This document shows positions 23,802 through 42,200 of a stretch of 64,000 nucleotides of DNA, in pieces. The stretch is from the NCBI GenBank assembly GCA_015183035.1, contig JACZZP010000009.1:496001-560000 (forward strand), written 5' to 3'. The notes below the pieces were generated by a model, which did not search any database, was not told the DNA's origin, and saw only the letters and a program-made list of their open reading frames with translations. The position numbers were made by a program, and so were the translations under genes. The first letter of the stretch is position 1, and each line of letters starts with the position of its first letter. Origin of the DNA: Meloidogyne chitwoodi. Taxonomy: Eukaryota; Nematoda; Chromadorea; Rhabditida; Meloidogynidae.

Positions 23802-24879
23802 AATAATATTTAATTTGTTGTTATTTAGTGAATTAAATTTGTTTCAAAATTATAAGAAAAATATAAATAAATATAATTTATAATTTCCTAAAAAAAAATT
23901 TAAAAATTGTAAAAATCGAAGAATCTTACTACACAGCAGAGAAAAATGCAAACAAAAAGCATACTTAAAAAGGAGGAATAAAATGTAAGGAAAAGCCTAG
24001 TAGGAGACAAATGGCAAACAAGCTAACATGAGGAGAATATATTCACATACTAACCGGAATGTAAAATTATGAGTACAATTTACGATAAATATTTAGTTTA
24101 ATTTTAACCCTTTATAGAGTTAAAAATGAACAAAAAACCAAACTTGGTATGTTCCCAATAGGTCCAAGTTTGGCGTGTTTCCAGCAAACTTCGATCGTTC
24201 ATAATTTTGTTAAAAATCGTTCAATCTCGACAATTATGGTCTCATTCGATAGGTCTCGAAGAGCCGAGTCGAATGAGCTATCATACTCATATTCGAATTT
24301 TTCACCCCTAAAATGAGCTTACTCCCCCCTATGGTTTTTCAATTTTCGGGGACCTGTAACTCGGCTCAAAAATTTTTCCTATAAGTAAAACTATATTCGT
24401 GTTCAGCTCTTCAAAAGGAATCGAATGATAAGTTTTACATGATCCGAGCTCGGGTCCCACATACTAAAGCGACCCCGAATTTTATCAGCCAACCGACTGA
24501 CATCCAAAAATATAAAAGGAAATTTTTTAACAAACAACATTTTTATTAAAAATTACTAAAACATTTAATAAATTTTAAATGAAATAAAATATATTAAGCA
24601 AAATAAATTTAAATTCAACCATTAAAATTTTGCTTAATATAATATATTTGATTTAAATTATAATAAATGTAAATACTTTCAGCACTGTACTGATGAATGA
24701 AGTGCGGATAAGTGAATGGTATTTTTGGATGTCAGTCTTTTGACTGATAAAAATTTATATTAATGAGATTTTCATATATTTGATAACTTTATTGTTAAAT
24801 AAAAATTATTAAAAATACTACTTCAAAAACAAAATAAATGTGAGATCTCTCAGTGTTATTTTTCAATGTTCTTTTCTTT
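23802..24879. other. Spacer upstream of the kinase, downstream of tubulin
   Basis: No gene was seen. 24330-24490 is an inverted copy of 5190-5350 (a dispersed repeat with ACTCCCCCCTATGGTTTTTC and CCGAGCTCGGGTCCCAC). A palindromic pair of TCAGTC/GACTGA ends near 24490 and 24735 (CCAACCGACTGACATCCAAAAAT and ATTTTTGGATGTCAGTC) marks another foldback element. Confidence 0.5.
24200..24490. repeat. Dispersed repeat (CCCCCTATGGTTTTTC type)
   Basis: The segment CTTACTCCCCCCTATGGTTTTTC...CTGTAACTCGGCTC recurs at 5270-5350 (inverse), 50930-50960 and 51130-51200, and in part at 60270-60320. The 24330-24490 part is closest to the 5.2-kb copy. Confidence 0.7.
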
Positions 24880-27287
<2,408 letters not shown>

Positions 27288-30200
27288 TTATCTGTTAATA
27301 AATTTTATTAAAAAAATGTTCTTAAAATTTAAGAAAAGAGTAAATAAATACAAAAATTAGAATAAATGATTACTAATGAAGGAGAATTTAGAGAGCAAAA
27401 TTAAATTGTTGCATAAAATAAGCTTTAAAAGTGTAAAATGTTTTGAAAACTAAAAGGAATGAAGCAAAATATTCTTATAAATGTTAAAGCCTAAAATTGG
27501 AAATTTTTTTTTATTGATTAAGCAACGAATGTCTAAGTAAAGTGTAAGACTGAGGGTGTCTATTTTTGAAAGTGCTAATGCTAACGGCAATGGAGGAAAT
27601 GCAATATAATTATTTTCAAAAATGAAAGGAAGCTGAGAGACAATCATTCAGAATAAATTTAATTTTTATTTATTAAACCTAAAACTCATTTTTTGTACTT
27701 AAAATGAAAATAATGTAGCAGTTTGCTTGCTATATTTTGCAAACAAAATAAGTTGCTATGGAAATTATGTTAAAAACACAAAATGCAGGTGAAGTTAGAT
27801 ATAACAAATAGTATATGTTTTTATACTAAGATATTCACAGTTATAGTCTAGTCTTTTATAGTATATATTTAAGTTTAAGCTTAAAAATAAGTTTAAGTGT
27901 ACCTATAAATATGTTTATGCTTAGTTAAAGTTTTAAGTTTATTATTTAAGTTTAAGTCATAGTTGCTGTAAAATTGAAGTTTAAATACGATTTAAGTTTA
28001 AACTTTAAAATTAAACTTTAAGCTTTAAAATTCAAGTTTTAAGTTTAAGCATTATGAGTAAAATAGTTACAGTAGTTTATTTTCAAGTTAAGGCTTTAAA
28101 TTCAATTTTAAGCTTTGAAATTTAAGTTTTAACTTAAAACTTGAAAATAAATTATAAAAATAAATTTCTTAAAATAAATTAGTCCAAAAATAATTAAGGT
28201 CTCTTTTCAAGGAATAATTTTAAGTAATACATATTTATATAATTAGTTTTAAAGTTAATACCAAGTTAATTGTTATAAAATTTCTTTAATTAAATTTCCT
28301 AATAAAAACATTAATTTAATAAATAATTAATGTAAAAAAACATAATAAAATTCCTCATTTTTATAAACTTTTGAAATAGAAAGCATTTGTGATGTGAACA
28401 ATATATTATTTATTAAAATAATAAAAATGGCAGTTTATCAGATTTAATTGAAAGTTCCCAGAATTTATCAGAAACTAAGTTGAAGCTAAAGATGAGAAGA
28501 GAAGCAATTCTGATGACTGGAAATCTTTCCGGCTGGAATATACTTAACGTCTCCGAGTGCCATCTTCGAAGAAAACTCCACCGTCGATTGCGCAGTATTT
28601 GGGGCAGATACCCTTCTCTCCTGCACCTCCAGATGTACCGGGTGTTCCAGGCTGGCCGGGGGAACCGTCGTTTCCTGGTTGTCCTGGTGGGCCAGGTGGT
28701 CCTTTTGGTCCGGGAGTTCCATCGCCTCCAGGCTGTCCTGCTGGTCCGGGATTTCCAGGCTGGCCAGGTGCGCCAGCGTCTCCTGTAAATTAATAAATTT
28801 TAAGAAATTTAAGTACAATCTCTATTCAATTATTGTTAAAAATGAAGGTTATAATTACAGTACTACCTTAACATTTATTTTGAATAATTAAAATAAATTA
28901 CCTGGTGGGCCAGGTGGTGCGGGTCCAGCTTCTTGAGATTGTGCAGGTGGTCCAGGCTGTCCTGGTCCTCCAGGTTGTCCAGGACCTCCAGGATTTCCAG
29001 GCGGTCCCGGTGGGCCAGCTTCTCCAGGCGATGCTTGTCCTCCAGGATTTCCAGCTGGTCCGGGGCCTCCAGGCTGGCCAGGGGGTCCAGGTGGTCCGGG
29101 TTGACCAGGTTGACCTCCTGGGCATGGTTTGCATGGTGGCTGAAAATTAAATATTTATCAAATAATTTATTTCAATTTATAATAATATAACTTACAGTTG
29201 TGACTTGTTGGCATGGTGCTTGTTGAGACTTGCCAGGCCCTCCAGGCGATCCGGGAGCTCCAGGATTTCCAGCTTTTCCGGGCGGACCGGGGGGACCAGC
29301 AGGTCCTGGTCCTCCTCCTGAACAACAATCGCTACATTGTCCACCTCCTCCACCACCAGAAGAAGCCGAGCCTCCACTAACAGGTGCTGATTCACCTCCA
29401 TATCCTGCTTGACGTGCTGTACGATTGCCGCTAGCAGGGATACTTTTGAGTTGACTGACCTCTGACCAAATGTCCTTGGCTGTGCCCTATTATGATTTTT
29501 TTAAATTTTTAATGAATAAAAGGACAAACTTGGCACAAATTTAACTCTCTATCCATATTTGAGGCAACATTAGAAACATAACTTTGAAGCATGGGCAAAG
29601 TAAAGCAAACGGAAACTAATGAAATAACGGAGAAAGAGACCGTTGAATAGGCAACGAATCTGTAAGCTTTAATTCTGGATTCGTAGTCCATTTTTAATGT
29701 TGTTTTACCTAAAATTTAAAGGTAATATAAACTATAAAAGAAGGTGTTTAAATGATGATTTTATGGGGTTTAATTAAAATTATTAATATAAAAGTGGTTT
29801 TTTTTAATTCTTAAGAGGGTCACTGAACATTTTCTAATTAACAATTTAAGGTAAGAAAGTTAAATAAAAAAGAAAATATTTAATAAAATATATTCAAATG
29901 ATAATTGCTTATTGAAAGCATCGATATTAAATAATCCCCAAATTTATAAAAAATGTAAAGTTTTGGTTCCAAAATAGTGGAACGTTATAATCAAATGGGA
30001 CGGAATGCTGGGTTATTTAGCAAATTTATAACGGGAATTGCGCTCCCCATAGTTGGCCTTAACGATCATTTATAGCGAAAATTATCGCTGCTAGCATTAA
30101 ACAAAAAAAATATGATAGGTTTGGAATTGGGGAGGGGCAACAAAAAAAAAACAAAAAAAAATTTTATCGGAATAATATAGCGAAAGTTTAGTGCATAACC

Positions 30201-33200
30201 GCGCTTTTTTTACATAAAAGGAGAAGAAGAGTAGAGGAAAAGGGACAGAGGGTAGAGGAAAAGGAACAGGGGGTAGAGGGAAAGGGACACGATGATGAGA
30301 AAAGAAAATAGTTTTAAGCTGTTTTTAATATTTAACACTGCTTTTTCTGTCCTTTATATATGATCATTTCCGTAGGTTAACTGTAGGTAAGCAGTTCGGC
30401 TCTAAGGCGCCTTTTCTCAAAATTCCTGTTTGGAGGAATTGGGCTTCTTCTTTTATTTTTTTATTTATTTCATTTTTACCTTTTCTTCTCTTTTATTTTT
30501 TATGAGTCGATCATTTTGCAAAATATTGAGAAAATGGAGTGGTGGTTCAAGTTAAATTATGTCCAAAGTGAACAGAAAAACGAAGAAAAAATAAAAAAAT
30601 ATCGGTCTATCGTCGGCTTCTTTTTTCTTCCTTTTTTAAAAAATAATTTTCTAAACTGTTTTACCTAGTTTTGGTCTCCGAAGTCCTAAAAGTTTGCAAA
30701 CAAAGGAAAATAAAAAGTTGGAAATTTATATTTAAATTAATTTTTTTTTAAATTTTTCAGCCTTTTTTCCTTCTTTTCTAATGTTTTATTTTTTTATTAA
30801 ATTAAATTAATTTTTATTTATTTATTTTACTCAATTCCCGTATTTTTCTATCATTCTCGATTTTTTATTTTTTTACTAAATTTTAAACAAGAAAAGAAGA
30901 ACCGTTCTACCCGTTCTACTATTTTAATCATATTTTGCTTCTAAATAGGGAAAAAAGATTTAGAAATTATAATTAATTAATTATTTTAATTATTTGAAGA
31001 AAATCAAAAGAAAATCATCATATTAAACCCTTTATTTTCATAAATTTTGAATAAAAATTATTTTAAAAATTAATTTAAATTTATAGGAAATTAATTATTT
31101 GCAGGCAAATAAACACTAAAAATTTTTTTTTTTTAATCGGAAAATTACTTTAAAATTAAATTTTGCAAAAATAAATTAATTTAAAAAAATAGAATTTACT
31201 AAAAAATTTAAAAAAAAATAAAAATAATTAACCATAAATTAACGCAAAAAACATCTTAAAATTGTAAAAAATTTGCAAAAAAATTTAATTAAAAAATGGT
31301 TGCACACAACGGTACACAAAAAAAATATTTTTTTTAGGACAATTTTACAGATAATAAATAACAATTTATATTTTTACTAAAACCAACAAAAATAAAAAAA
31401 TATAGGTATGCGCATGGACGAGAAGAAAGGTGTGTCTCTGTTTTTATATTATGGCATTACCTATTTATTAATAAATAAATAAACCTGTCTATTATTTATT
31501 TATTTATCTCCTCTATTTATTCAATAATAGCGATTTACCTTATCATAAAGCTATAATTTTATTTTTTTGATAATATTAAATATTTGGGATATTAATAAAA
31601 ACAAGTTTTTGGATATAAATTTGTTTTTAAATTATTTTAATATTTTTTTTAATAAATAAAATTAAAAATATTAGAAAAAAATAAGAATAAATATATAAAT
31701 TTTAGTAATTTAGTAGTCTTTCAGTAAAATAGAATCCTTCTGAATTAAAATTAAAAAAATTTAAAAATTTTATATATAAGTATTTATAAAAAAATAATAT
31801 ATATTAATTATTATTTAGTAGTCTTTTTAAGGAAAAAAGAAAATTTTCCTTAATTAAAATTTAATTTGCAAAATCTCTTATACATATGTATAAAATCATT
31901 AAGTAAACTAATATGTATCATATTTAGCGAGGAAAGATCTGTCATGAACCGGTCATTTTTAGAGATTATGTAAATTAATAACTTTTATTAGTGACCGGAA
32001 CTTTTTTGTCTAACAGGATTATATTTTCTCTTCAGAGCGCCTGTGATAAGGCTACTCTCTTGTGTGATAAAGACGCAGAAAATATGTACAATTCTGGAAA
32101 AGAGCAGATCACAAATTTTTCTCTGACCGCAACTTTCCACTGGTCAGTTTTTCTGCGTCTTTTTTAAGTGAGAGAGTGGCTTTTATCACAGGCGCTCTGA
32201 AGAGAAAATATAATCCTGTTAGACAAAAAAGTTCCGGTCACTAACTTTTATTGAGACTTGTACATTTCGTCCAACAAAATTGCACGACATTTCGCTAAGG
32301 CAAAAAAAACTACATTTCGTTTACCCAAGCCCACGATTTTTTGCTGTTGGGACGAAATGTCGTGCAATTTCTGTCGACGAAATGTTTGAACACGTTTTAT
32401 ATTTTTTAATAATTTATTACCGTAAACTCTCCAAATAAAATGTTAAAATAAACCTCATCGTTTGAATTAAATAATTTACATATTTTTATATTTTCTGGCA
32501 TTCTGTATTTTTAATTATTTATTTAATTTTAGCGTAAATTTATAAACTTAAATTTACAAGTTTTTTAAATATAAGATTAAAAATGCTTTTCTAGCGTATT
32601 AAAAAATTAAAAATAGTTCCAAATTTACCATAAAATCTCAAAAATTATGGAAATAATTTTATATTTTTACAAAAAAAAATTTATTTTTATAAAATAAATT
32701 AAAAAAAATAATATTGTGATTCTTTGATATTTAAAAATTGAAAATAAAAGTATTTAATAGACAAAATTACTAATTAAACAAAATAAAAACTTCAAATTTT
32801 TGATAATTTTTAAATGGATTTATTACAATATTTCTATTTTAGTGTCCGGAAAAATCAAATTTACGTGAAGCAATTATTTTTAAAAATTGGTAACGGGACG
32901 GAGGATTAATCCGAAAAATTAAAAAAAAAAACTCAGGATATTTAGAGCAGATACTTAAAACTTTTACCTAACCCCTTCTGCATCGTCTAATTTACTAATC
33001 TATATAATTAAGAAAAAAAATTCTAAAATATTTTTATTCACAATCAAAACTATCCAACCATAGGCAAAACTATTTTAAAAAATATAAAATTATACCCATA
33101 TAAAAATGCAAAAACTAGCAAAAAATGTTTGGACTATACGGGTATTATTTTGGGGGCAAGAAAATGGCAGTTGTATTTAAAATAATAAAAATAATTATAT

Positions 33201-36200
33201 TCAAATTTGTCCATAAATAACAGTGAAGATATTCTTCCATCTCCAGATTAATTCTATAAGCACTATTTGTTTGAAATTTTTTAAAAGTACTACATCTAAC
33301 GCCGGCGAGTGCCATCTTCGAAGAAAACTCCACCGTCGATTGCGCAATATTTGGGGCAGATACCCTTCTCTCCTGCACCTCCAGGTGATCCATTTGTTCC
33401 AGGCTGGCCTGGGGAACCGTCGTTTCCTGGCGATCCTGGTGGGCCGGGTGGTCCTTTTGGTCCGGGACCTCCAGGGCTTCCAGGCTGTCCTGCTGGTCCA
33501 GGAGTTCCAGGCTGGCCAGGTGGTCCGGCTTCTCCTGTAAATAAATTTATATAGAATTTTAGAAAAACGATTTTGAAAGTCTACTAGATTTCTGAAAAAG
33601 GGAATGTTAGACTATAAAAATACTATACATTTTCCAGCCGTAATCACCCAATTTTCGCTAAAAATAATTAAAATAAATTACCTGGTGGGCCAGGTGGTGC
33701 AGGTCCAGAGTCTTGAGATTGTGCAGGTGCTCCAGGCTGTCCGGGTCCTCCAGGTTGTCCAGGAGCTCCAGGTTGGCCAGGGGGTCCAGATGGACCAGGT
33801 TCTCCAGGCGATGCTTGTCCTCCAGGATTTCCAGCTGGTCCGGGGCCTCCAGGTTGGCCAGGGGGTCCAGGTGGTCCGGGTTGTCCAGGTTGACCTCCTG
33901 GGCATGGTTTGCATGGTGGCTGAAAATTAAATATTTATCAAATAAGATATTTCAATTAATAAAATAACATACAGCTGTGACTTGTTGGCATGGTGCTTGT
34001 TGAGACTTTCCGGGTCCTCCAGGTGATCCGGGAGCTCCAGGATTTCCAGGTCGTCCAGGCGGGCCGGGGGGACCAGCAGGTCCTGGCCCACCTCCGGAAC
34101 AACAATCGCTACATTGTCCACCGCCACCACCATGAGAAGCAACACCTCCACTAACTGGTGCTTCACCTCCGTATCCTGCTTGACGTGCTGTACGATTGCC
34201 ACCGCTAACTGGAATATTCTTCAATTGAAGAACTTCTGACCAGATGTCTTTAGCTGATCCCTAATAAACCAGATCTAATTTTTTATATATAGAGTTTCAC
34301 CAACTTGACACATTGTCAATTCCCTGTCCATGTTCAATGACACATTTGAAACATAGTTTTTAAGCATTGGAAGTGTGAAGCATACCGAGATGAGTGAAAT
34401 TACTGAGAAGGATACTGTGGAATATGCCACAAATCGATAAGCCTTTATTCTGGCTTCGTAGTCCATAGCTTACTTTTTCCTGAATAAAATTTAAAATTAT
34501 AGAGTTTAATAAATAAGGTTAATTATTAAGGAGAAAAATGAGTTAAGAAAAATTATTAATCTCACAAGTTTAAGTTATAGGTAATATAGTATGATTCAAT
34601 TAATAATTTGCATGGTTTAAACAATCCTGGTATTATATAAAAATAAATAAATAAATAAACTATGACATTTCAAAAAAATTCATAATTGCATTACACTCAA
34701 AAAAAAACAAAGAATTTTTCAAACAAAGAAGAAAAGTTAATTCTTTAGTGAAAACTTTCTGATCGAGGAAAATTTATTTTAATTAGGCAGAAACAAAAGC
34801 GCAAAGACGATTGAAGCGAGTGACACCCTGGTGGAACACTGACAGCCTTTTATAATGCGCAAGGAGCAACCTACCACTTTTATAGAATTTGTGTTGTGTG
34901 TTTATGCAAAAGAAGAGAGAAAAAAGCTTTGTGGTGAATAAAGTTGGTCGTTGGTTGTTTGCAGCTTATTTTATTCATTACTTTTACTTTTTCTCTCTAA
35001 ACATAGCATACCAACTTTTCTTACAAACTTGGAAACTTTGTTTTTAGTTTCTTTAATTTACAAACTTTGTTTATTGTTTATTCAAACTTTACAGCATTTT
35101 TTCTCCAAACATTGTTTTCTTCTCTGTTTTTCTGTCTTTTTCTATGTTTTTCTCATATTTATATAATCTCTCTCTAATAAACTTTTATTTAACATCTAAA
35201 CTTATTTTTGTACTCTAATGTCACTTTTTTTTTTCTTAGGCCTGCGCGATATTTCCTGTTTTTTTATTCATTCTCATGCGCGTCCTTGCTCACATATATA
35301 ATTTTTTAAACAACAAAAAATCAGAGAAAATTCTTTTGCTTACGTCGCTCTTTTGCTTTTCTTTTTTTTTTACGCGCTGCCATTCGTCAAGGACCCCACC
35401 CATCCATTTTTTCTTCTTTCTCTATATTTTTGGCTAATTAAGTGTTTCATAGGTTTCTGACGCATTTAATCGGTTACCCTTTGGCCTAAAACAGAGTTGT
35501 TGCACAAAATGAACGTTAAAATTAAAAAATTTGGTAGAGAATAAAGAAAATTACTAATTTTGGAGTTTTTGAATTTAGAGGAACAAAAGAAAAATTCTTT
35601 AGAAAATTAGAAGGTTGACCACACATTTTTTTATTTTATTTTTTTTTATAAAGAATGGTCTTTCATTGTTTTATAGAAAATTTCAATGATTTTCTGTTTA
35701 ATTGTAAACTAAAAATAAAATTGGTTAAAAACAAAAAAAGGTCCAAGGTGATTAAAATATGGGGGGGGGGGGGTCATCTTGGTATATTATCAAGGTAGTA
35801 AAAAACAGGCTAAAGAACTATCATTTGCTTGCTGATATTTTAAAAAATTTTAAAGTTTTTTTAATTTATTTTTTGACCTTTTGGGGAATTACAATATTAA
35901 AAAAACCCCAAAACATTCTTCAAATTCCTTCACTTTTCTCAAAAAAAAATAAAAATAATTTATTATTTTAGAAAAAACTAAAGTTTAGTAATGACGCTTA
36001 AAATATGTTGTCTGACAACTTAAAAACTTTAAAAAAAGGATTGATTATAAATTGCCAAACTGGAAAAAAAAATAAAGAATTCTTGAGAAAGACGTCCCTC
36101 TACCTTTACTCAGAAATATTTTGAAATAAAAAAAATAAATTTTATTATTTAATTAATAGTAGCTCTAAAAGAGAGAATTTTTGAATAATCTAAAAATGTT

Positions 36201-39200
36201 TGTTTGTGTCCTCTTCTCTCTTTAAAGTAAAAAATCTTGTTAAATACAGGCTATAGATATAAAAACAAATATTAAAAATTAAACAAATAGCGGACAAACA
36301 AATACAAAAAAATTGCGGCGTTTTGCGCGATGATATCCTTTTCTTCTAATTTTTTATTTTCTTTTTATATCCTTCAACAAATACACATCTTTCTTTTTTT
36401 CATTGTACTAACCCGTTCATTATTGCTTTGTACTAAATGTCTCAAAAAAGACTGAGAGAATTGATGTGATTGGAAAGAAATATATGTAATTTTTTATTAT
36501 TTATTTTGTATGGATTATGCAAAAATTAAAGGAAAAATAATCCTATAAAAAAGGTTATATATAACTGCAAATTAGAGATAGGCAAAAAATGCCTTTCGAA
36601 TAGTTGTCTCTCCTATGTTTGAGCACGTTGCTCTCTCTCTCTCTTAGTGTCTGCCCTTTTATTCGAATTATTCGAAATTAATATACAGCAGTATAGAGGT
36701 AAACCGACTTTTGCGCCGGGGACTTTTGCGCCGCGACGTTTGCGCCGCGACTTTTGCGCCGGGGACTTTTGCGCCGCGACTTTTGCGCCGGATGACATTT
36801 GCGCCGCGACTTTTGCGCCGCTATTAACTTTAAAAAAATAAAATATTTATTAAAAATTAAAATTAAACTAACAATAAATTTTATATTTAACATTTTTATT
36901 TGTAACATCTAATAAACCTAATTTAATTTAAAAACTCAATTATTTTCTAATTGTCACAAATGAACAGATCTAGTTGTTTTTCGTTTGTCAGAGAATATAA
37001 AAGCAGAATGGGCATATTTTTTTTGTGATATATGGACTTATACATCCTCATGAATTAGATCCAACACGGCCAGTTGTGGATGCTCCACGTTCAAGAGCTT
37101 ATGCTCGAAATGACGAAGCAATTAGTGAATTAGTTACAATTTTTGATCAGCAAGAACCAGATAATGTTAATGATCATATGTGGATATCTCATTTACACGC
37201 ATTATCCTATCGTTTAACTACCAAAGGTATTGATGACTGGGGTAATTAGTTTATAGACTGTTAGCTTTTGAAAACTTAGCTGATACTATTTTTATAATAA
37301 ATGTTAACGTTTAATTTTTAATAAATATTTTATTTTTTTTAAAGTTAATAGCGGCGCAAAAGTCGCGGCGCAAATGTCGTCCGGCGCAAAAGTCGCGGCG
37401 CAAAAGTCTTCGGCGCAAAAGTCCCCGGCGCAAAAGTCGCGGCGCAAAAGTCCCCGGCGCAAAAGTCGCAGAACCGTATAGAAAGCAACAGAGAACGAAG
37501 TGCTGTAAAATAAGCTCTCGTGCATATAATTCGAATTTCTTCAAATTTTGGGTAGACAAAAAGAAAGAATGTTTAACAAAGGAGAGACAACTTATTTGAC
37601 AAGCAGCATTTTTTGCCGATCTCTACTGCAAATATAGTAAATGATTTTTCAAAAATAAAATTAATTTTAAAAAATTTCCGCAGTGATATATTTGATTAAA
37701 AAACACTTAAAAAGAAACAAAATTCGTTTTAATAAGAAACAGAAATTTAGTCATTTTTTTTTAATATTTTAAGTAGAGTTGTACACTTTTCTGTATTCCG
37801 GGATTACATAATTCTCTTCAGAGCTCTTGTAATAAAGGCCACTCTCTCATTGATAAAGACGCAGAAAAACTGACCAATGTATAGTTGAGGTCAGAGAAAC
37901 GTCAAATGACCTGCTCTTTTCCAGAATTGTACACAATTTCTGCGTCTTTATCACATGAGAGAGTGGCCTTTATCACTGGGCTCTGAAGAGAATTATATAA
38001 TCCCGGAATACAGAAAAGTGTACAACTCTAATTTGAAGAATCAAAAAAAAATAATAGAGAAATAATAAAGCAATAGGTAAGGGTTTAATTAATAAAATTG
38101 AAATTTTTAAAATTTTTAGATTATAAGTAATATATTAGAGAAAAAATTCAATTTTTTAAAATTTAACTAAATATCTAATTTTTCAAAAAATTAGATAAAA
38201 TTAATATTTATATTTTTTAAAAGTTTTAAAGTAATTAAATTAATTTTTTATATTTGAGCTAATTTTTAGCCTAGTATAATAACACCTTTTTTTAAAAAAT
38301 AAATAAAAATAAAAATTATTTTATTCTTCCCTTAAATTATTTAAAAATTAATAAGAAAAAGCAAAAGAATTAAATGTTTTAATTATTTTTTTAAATAAAA
38401 TTAATTATTTTTATTATTAAAAATCCCAATTATTTATTAAATTATTTTTAAAATTAAGAAAATATTATCCCATATAATTTAATTTATCCAAAAAGAATTT
38501 ATTTTTTAATTTAATTATTGCATAAATCACTAGTACAGTTTGAAATGTGGAGACAATCGAAATCATAACTTGGAGATTTAATAGGATGAATAGGATAACC
38601 TGGAGGAAGTCCAGAATTTGGAGGACCAATATGTGGATGTTTATGAGGATAATTCAATTTTTCATTCAAAACATTATTTTTACACTTGCATTTATCTTTA
38701 TAACAGCATAAAGAATGAGGATCAGTTGTACAACATCGTGCTACTAAAAAAAATAAAATTAAAATATTAAGGAAAATAAAAGTATTTCTATAAAATAAAA
38801 TTACGGTAAAAAATTTTTTTATTTAATTTAAAAAAAATTTTATTTTTTGTAAAATTTTGTTAAAACATACCACATACCAACCCATGCTTCACATTCAACT
38901 TTTCTACATACTGCACCTTTACCGCTACATGTTGTGGTTTGTTCTCCATGTTTGTTCCAATAACACTTTAATGAATCTGTAAAATAAGGAATTGGAATTT
39001 TATATTTTTAAGTAATTTTTTTTTAATTTTTTTAAATAATATAATTAAATTCTTTAATACTCTAAAATACCCAAAATATTATTTAATTTTAATTATTTAA
39101 TTTTTAAAAAATATACAGTAATTTTCAATAAATATTGCAGCAACAAAATAAGCAATAAAATAAACTTGGAGGAATTTCATTTTTAATTAAATTAAAAAAT

Positions 39201-42200
39201 AAAACTTGGAAAAGTTTTATTTAAATTAATTTTATTAAATTGCTTAAATAGTAAATTAAATTTAATAAAATTAATATTTTCTGAACAAATAAAGGGAGAA
39301 TAAAAAATTTAAAAAAAATTTAAAATAATCTCTAATGTTTTATAATTTTTTATTTAAATTTTATTTTTACATAGATATTAATTTTTATAAATTTTATATT
39401 TATTATATCTTTTTTATGTTTATTTACGTAAATTAAATAAATTTCAATAAAAAAAAATATTTTTTTTATTAAAATAACTTTAAGTAAATAAAATATATTC
39501 CACGTTTTTTTATTGCTGTTAAAACAATTTTATAAAATTTACAATTTTCCGACTCTATCACAAGGTAAGATTATGATTTTGGTATGGCCTTTCAATCACT
39601 GGTTTTTAGCCTTTTTTCTTTCGTATTTTGTTTTCCGTTTTTTCCCATCACTACTATAGTACATATTTATAAGCATCAAACTCTTGTCCAGTATACACCA
39701 TTTTAAGGTGAATTATTTCAATTTTAATTTATTTATATTGTAAGGGAGATCGCTGTTAGCAGTTAAAACGCTTAGGCGGGGGTTTAAGATCTATAAAAGA
39801 GAAAGTGAAAGCAGTGCCCCGGTAGCTCAGTCGGACAGAGCACCTAAGATGGTGAGCGAAAGCGCCTAGCAATAGCCGAAGGAGGTCGCAGGATCGACGC
39901 CTGCCCGGGGTTAAACTTTTACATTTCTTTTTATATTAAACATTTTATTTTATAATAAATTTCAATATTTATTAGATTATTATTATTAGTTCTTTTACAA
40001 AATCACAAATTTTTTAAAATTCTTTAACCCAAAAAAGCGCAGCACGCACCAGCACTCCAGATACAAGCACCAGACGGCACGATACTAAAAACAATTTTAA
40101 TTATTTTAAACAACATTATTTTGATTAAAAAAAATTTTTTTTTTTTAATTTTCAATTTTTTTTTTCATTTAAAAATACAAAAATATTACCTGCAACACTG
40201 TTGGCCAAGAGGACCCGTACAATCCCAAGTACCACCACTAAAAATTTTAGTTAAAAAATTAGGCTGTAATAAATTATGTCAAGGTAAACACCGTATGAAA
40301 AATAGAGTAAATTTTAAATATATATGTAGTGAAGGGAAAGTTCCAGTTCCGGAACTATGTAGTTCCACAGTTCTGGAATTGTGGAACTACCAAATTTCTG
40401 GAAACTGGTTTGGAACTGGAACTGTTTGATTATTGGAACTGGAACGGAACTAGCTTGTTTTGGAACTAGTTCCTAAGCTCCAAAATAGTTCCGGAAAATT
40501 CAAAAACAAGTTCTGAAACTGGAACTAGTTCCGTGGAAATTTTGGAACTTTCCCATCACTGATTCTCAACTGCGGATCCCCATTTAACACCCTTTACTCA
40601 TGATTTATTTTAAACTTTAATCTAATGTCCAGGCGGTGTTTTGGTCATTCGGTGTTTTGCACACTACACTAATAAATAGGTATAAATTACTATTCTCTGT
40701 GTATTACTAATAATAAGAGGAATCTAAGAGGAATCGGACAAACAAAAATATAATTACCAATTTTCAGAAAGAATTTTCAACCAAAAAATTGACGGGATTT
40801 CCAGATTTTTATAAATAGTGTGTTGTTACTATTCTCTTTTACTATTTTTGGAAATAATTTTAGAAAGGAATTTTGCGGTTCCAGCAACCCCCATACTTTT
40901 GTGGATTTGAGGAATTTTGCGAGAGTAGTTCTGTGGTTTGATTCCGTCCCTGGTGTTAGTTTTTATAAATAGTACTCCCGCATGCGGGATTCCGCAAATA
41001 TTATTTTTCAGTGTCTCAGTCTATACTTTGGTTGTTACTTTTTTCCAAGCTTTTTTCAAAAAATAATTATTTAAATATTTACAATGGGCATGGGTAGCCT
41101 CTGCATGGACATGTTCCTGGTGGGTCGCATAATGCTGCTGGTGCTGCTGGTGCTTCCTTTTCTTCAACAGCAGTTTCTTCACAATTTATAAAATTAAATA
41201 TAACAATAATAAAGCAAATAATAAGCATAATATTATTTAAATTATTCATTTTTGTTAAGAGCTTAATTTTTATTTTTGATTAAATTTTCTCTTCTCAATG
41301 TATATTTATATTCCTTTTTCCAGCCAATTTCTTTGAAAATTTTCGAAAAAAAAAAATTAAAAAAATCATATTTTCCTTATGATAATAAAATATAAACAAT
41401 TTTATTATATTTTTTGATACATTTATTTAAATAAATATTTTGGGCCAAACCGTGAAGTTAAAAAAATAAAATTTAAATAATAAAATTAGTTGATGCTATG
41501 TGTATGTGTATTTACCTTAAGACAATTTTCTTTTTTAATTTTTTTTAATTTTGTTTTAATATTAATTTTCCTCTTTGTGTTATAGTTACGTGTATTTCAA
41601 TAATAAAATTTTTCTTAAAAATTATTTTTTTTTAATTTTTTTTTTCAATATTTCCTCGTTGTTTGTGCTACGTGTATTCCTTAAAATATAGTTAAAAAAA
41701 TAAATTTTATTTTTTAATTTTTTTTAATATTCTCTCAACTAGATTTTTGATTATTTTTATTTAATTTTTGTGTGCAGATTTTATAAAAATTAAAAAAAAA
41801 TTATTTTAGACGTTTTCTTAGTAAGAAAATATTTTTTTTTTAAATTTTAAAATTTAATTTTTTAATTTAAATAAATATAAAAAATTAAAAAAAAATTAAA
41901 ATAAAAATTAATTTTAATTTAAAATAAAAATAATATTTTTAATTTAAAAATATTATTAAAATAAATTATAATTAATTTTTTTTAATTTTTATTAATTAAT
42001 AAAATTAAATTATTTTTTCATTTTGTTTGAAAAAAAAAGTTTTTTTTCTTTTCTTTTAAATTTATTACCTGCTTAAAATATGTATTTATTTCCTTATTGC
42101 GTTAGGGTAGACAATTTAATAATTCTTTTTTCTTTTAATTTTAGGAAATAAATAAATTAAAAAAAAAATTAAAAATTTATTAAATATTAAAATGTGATTC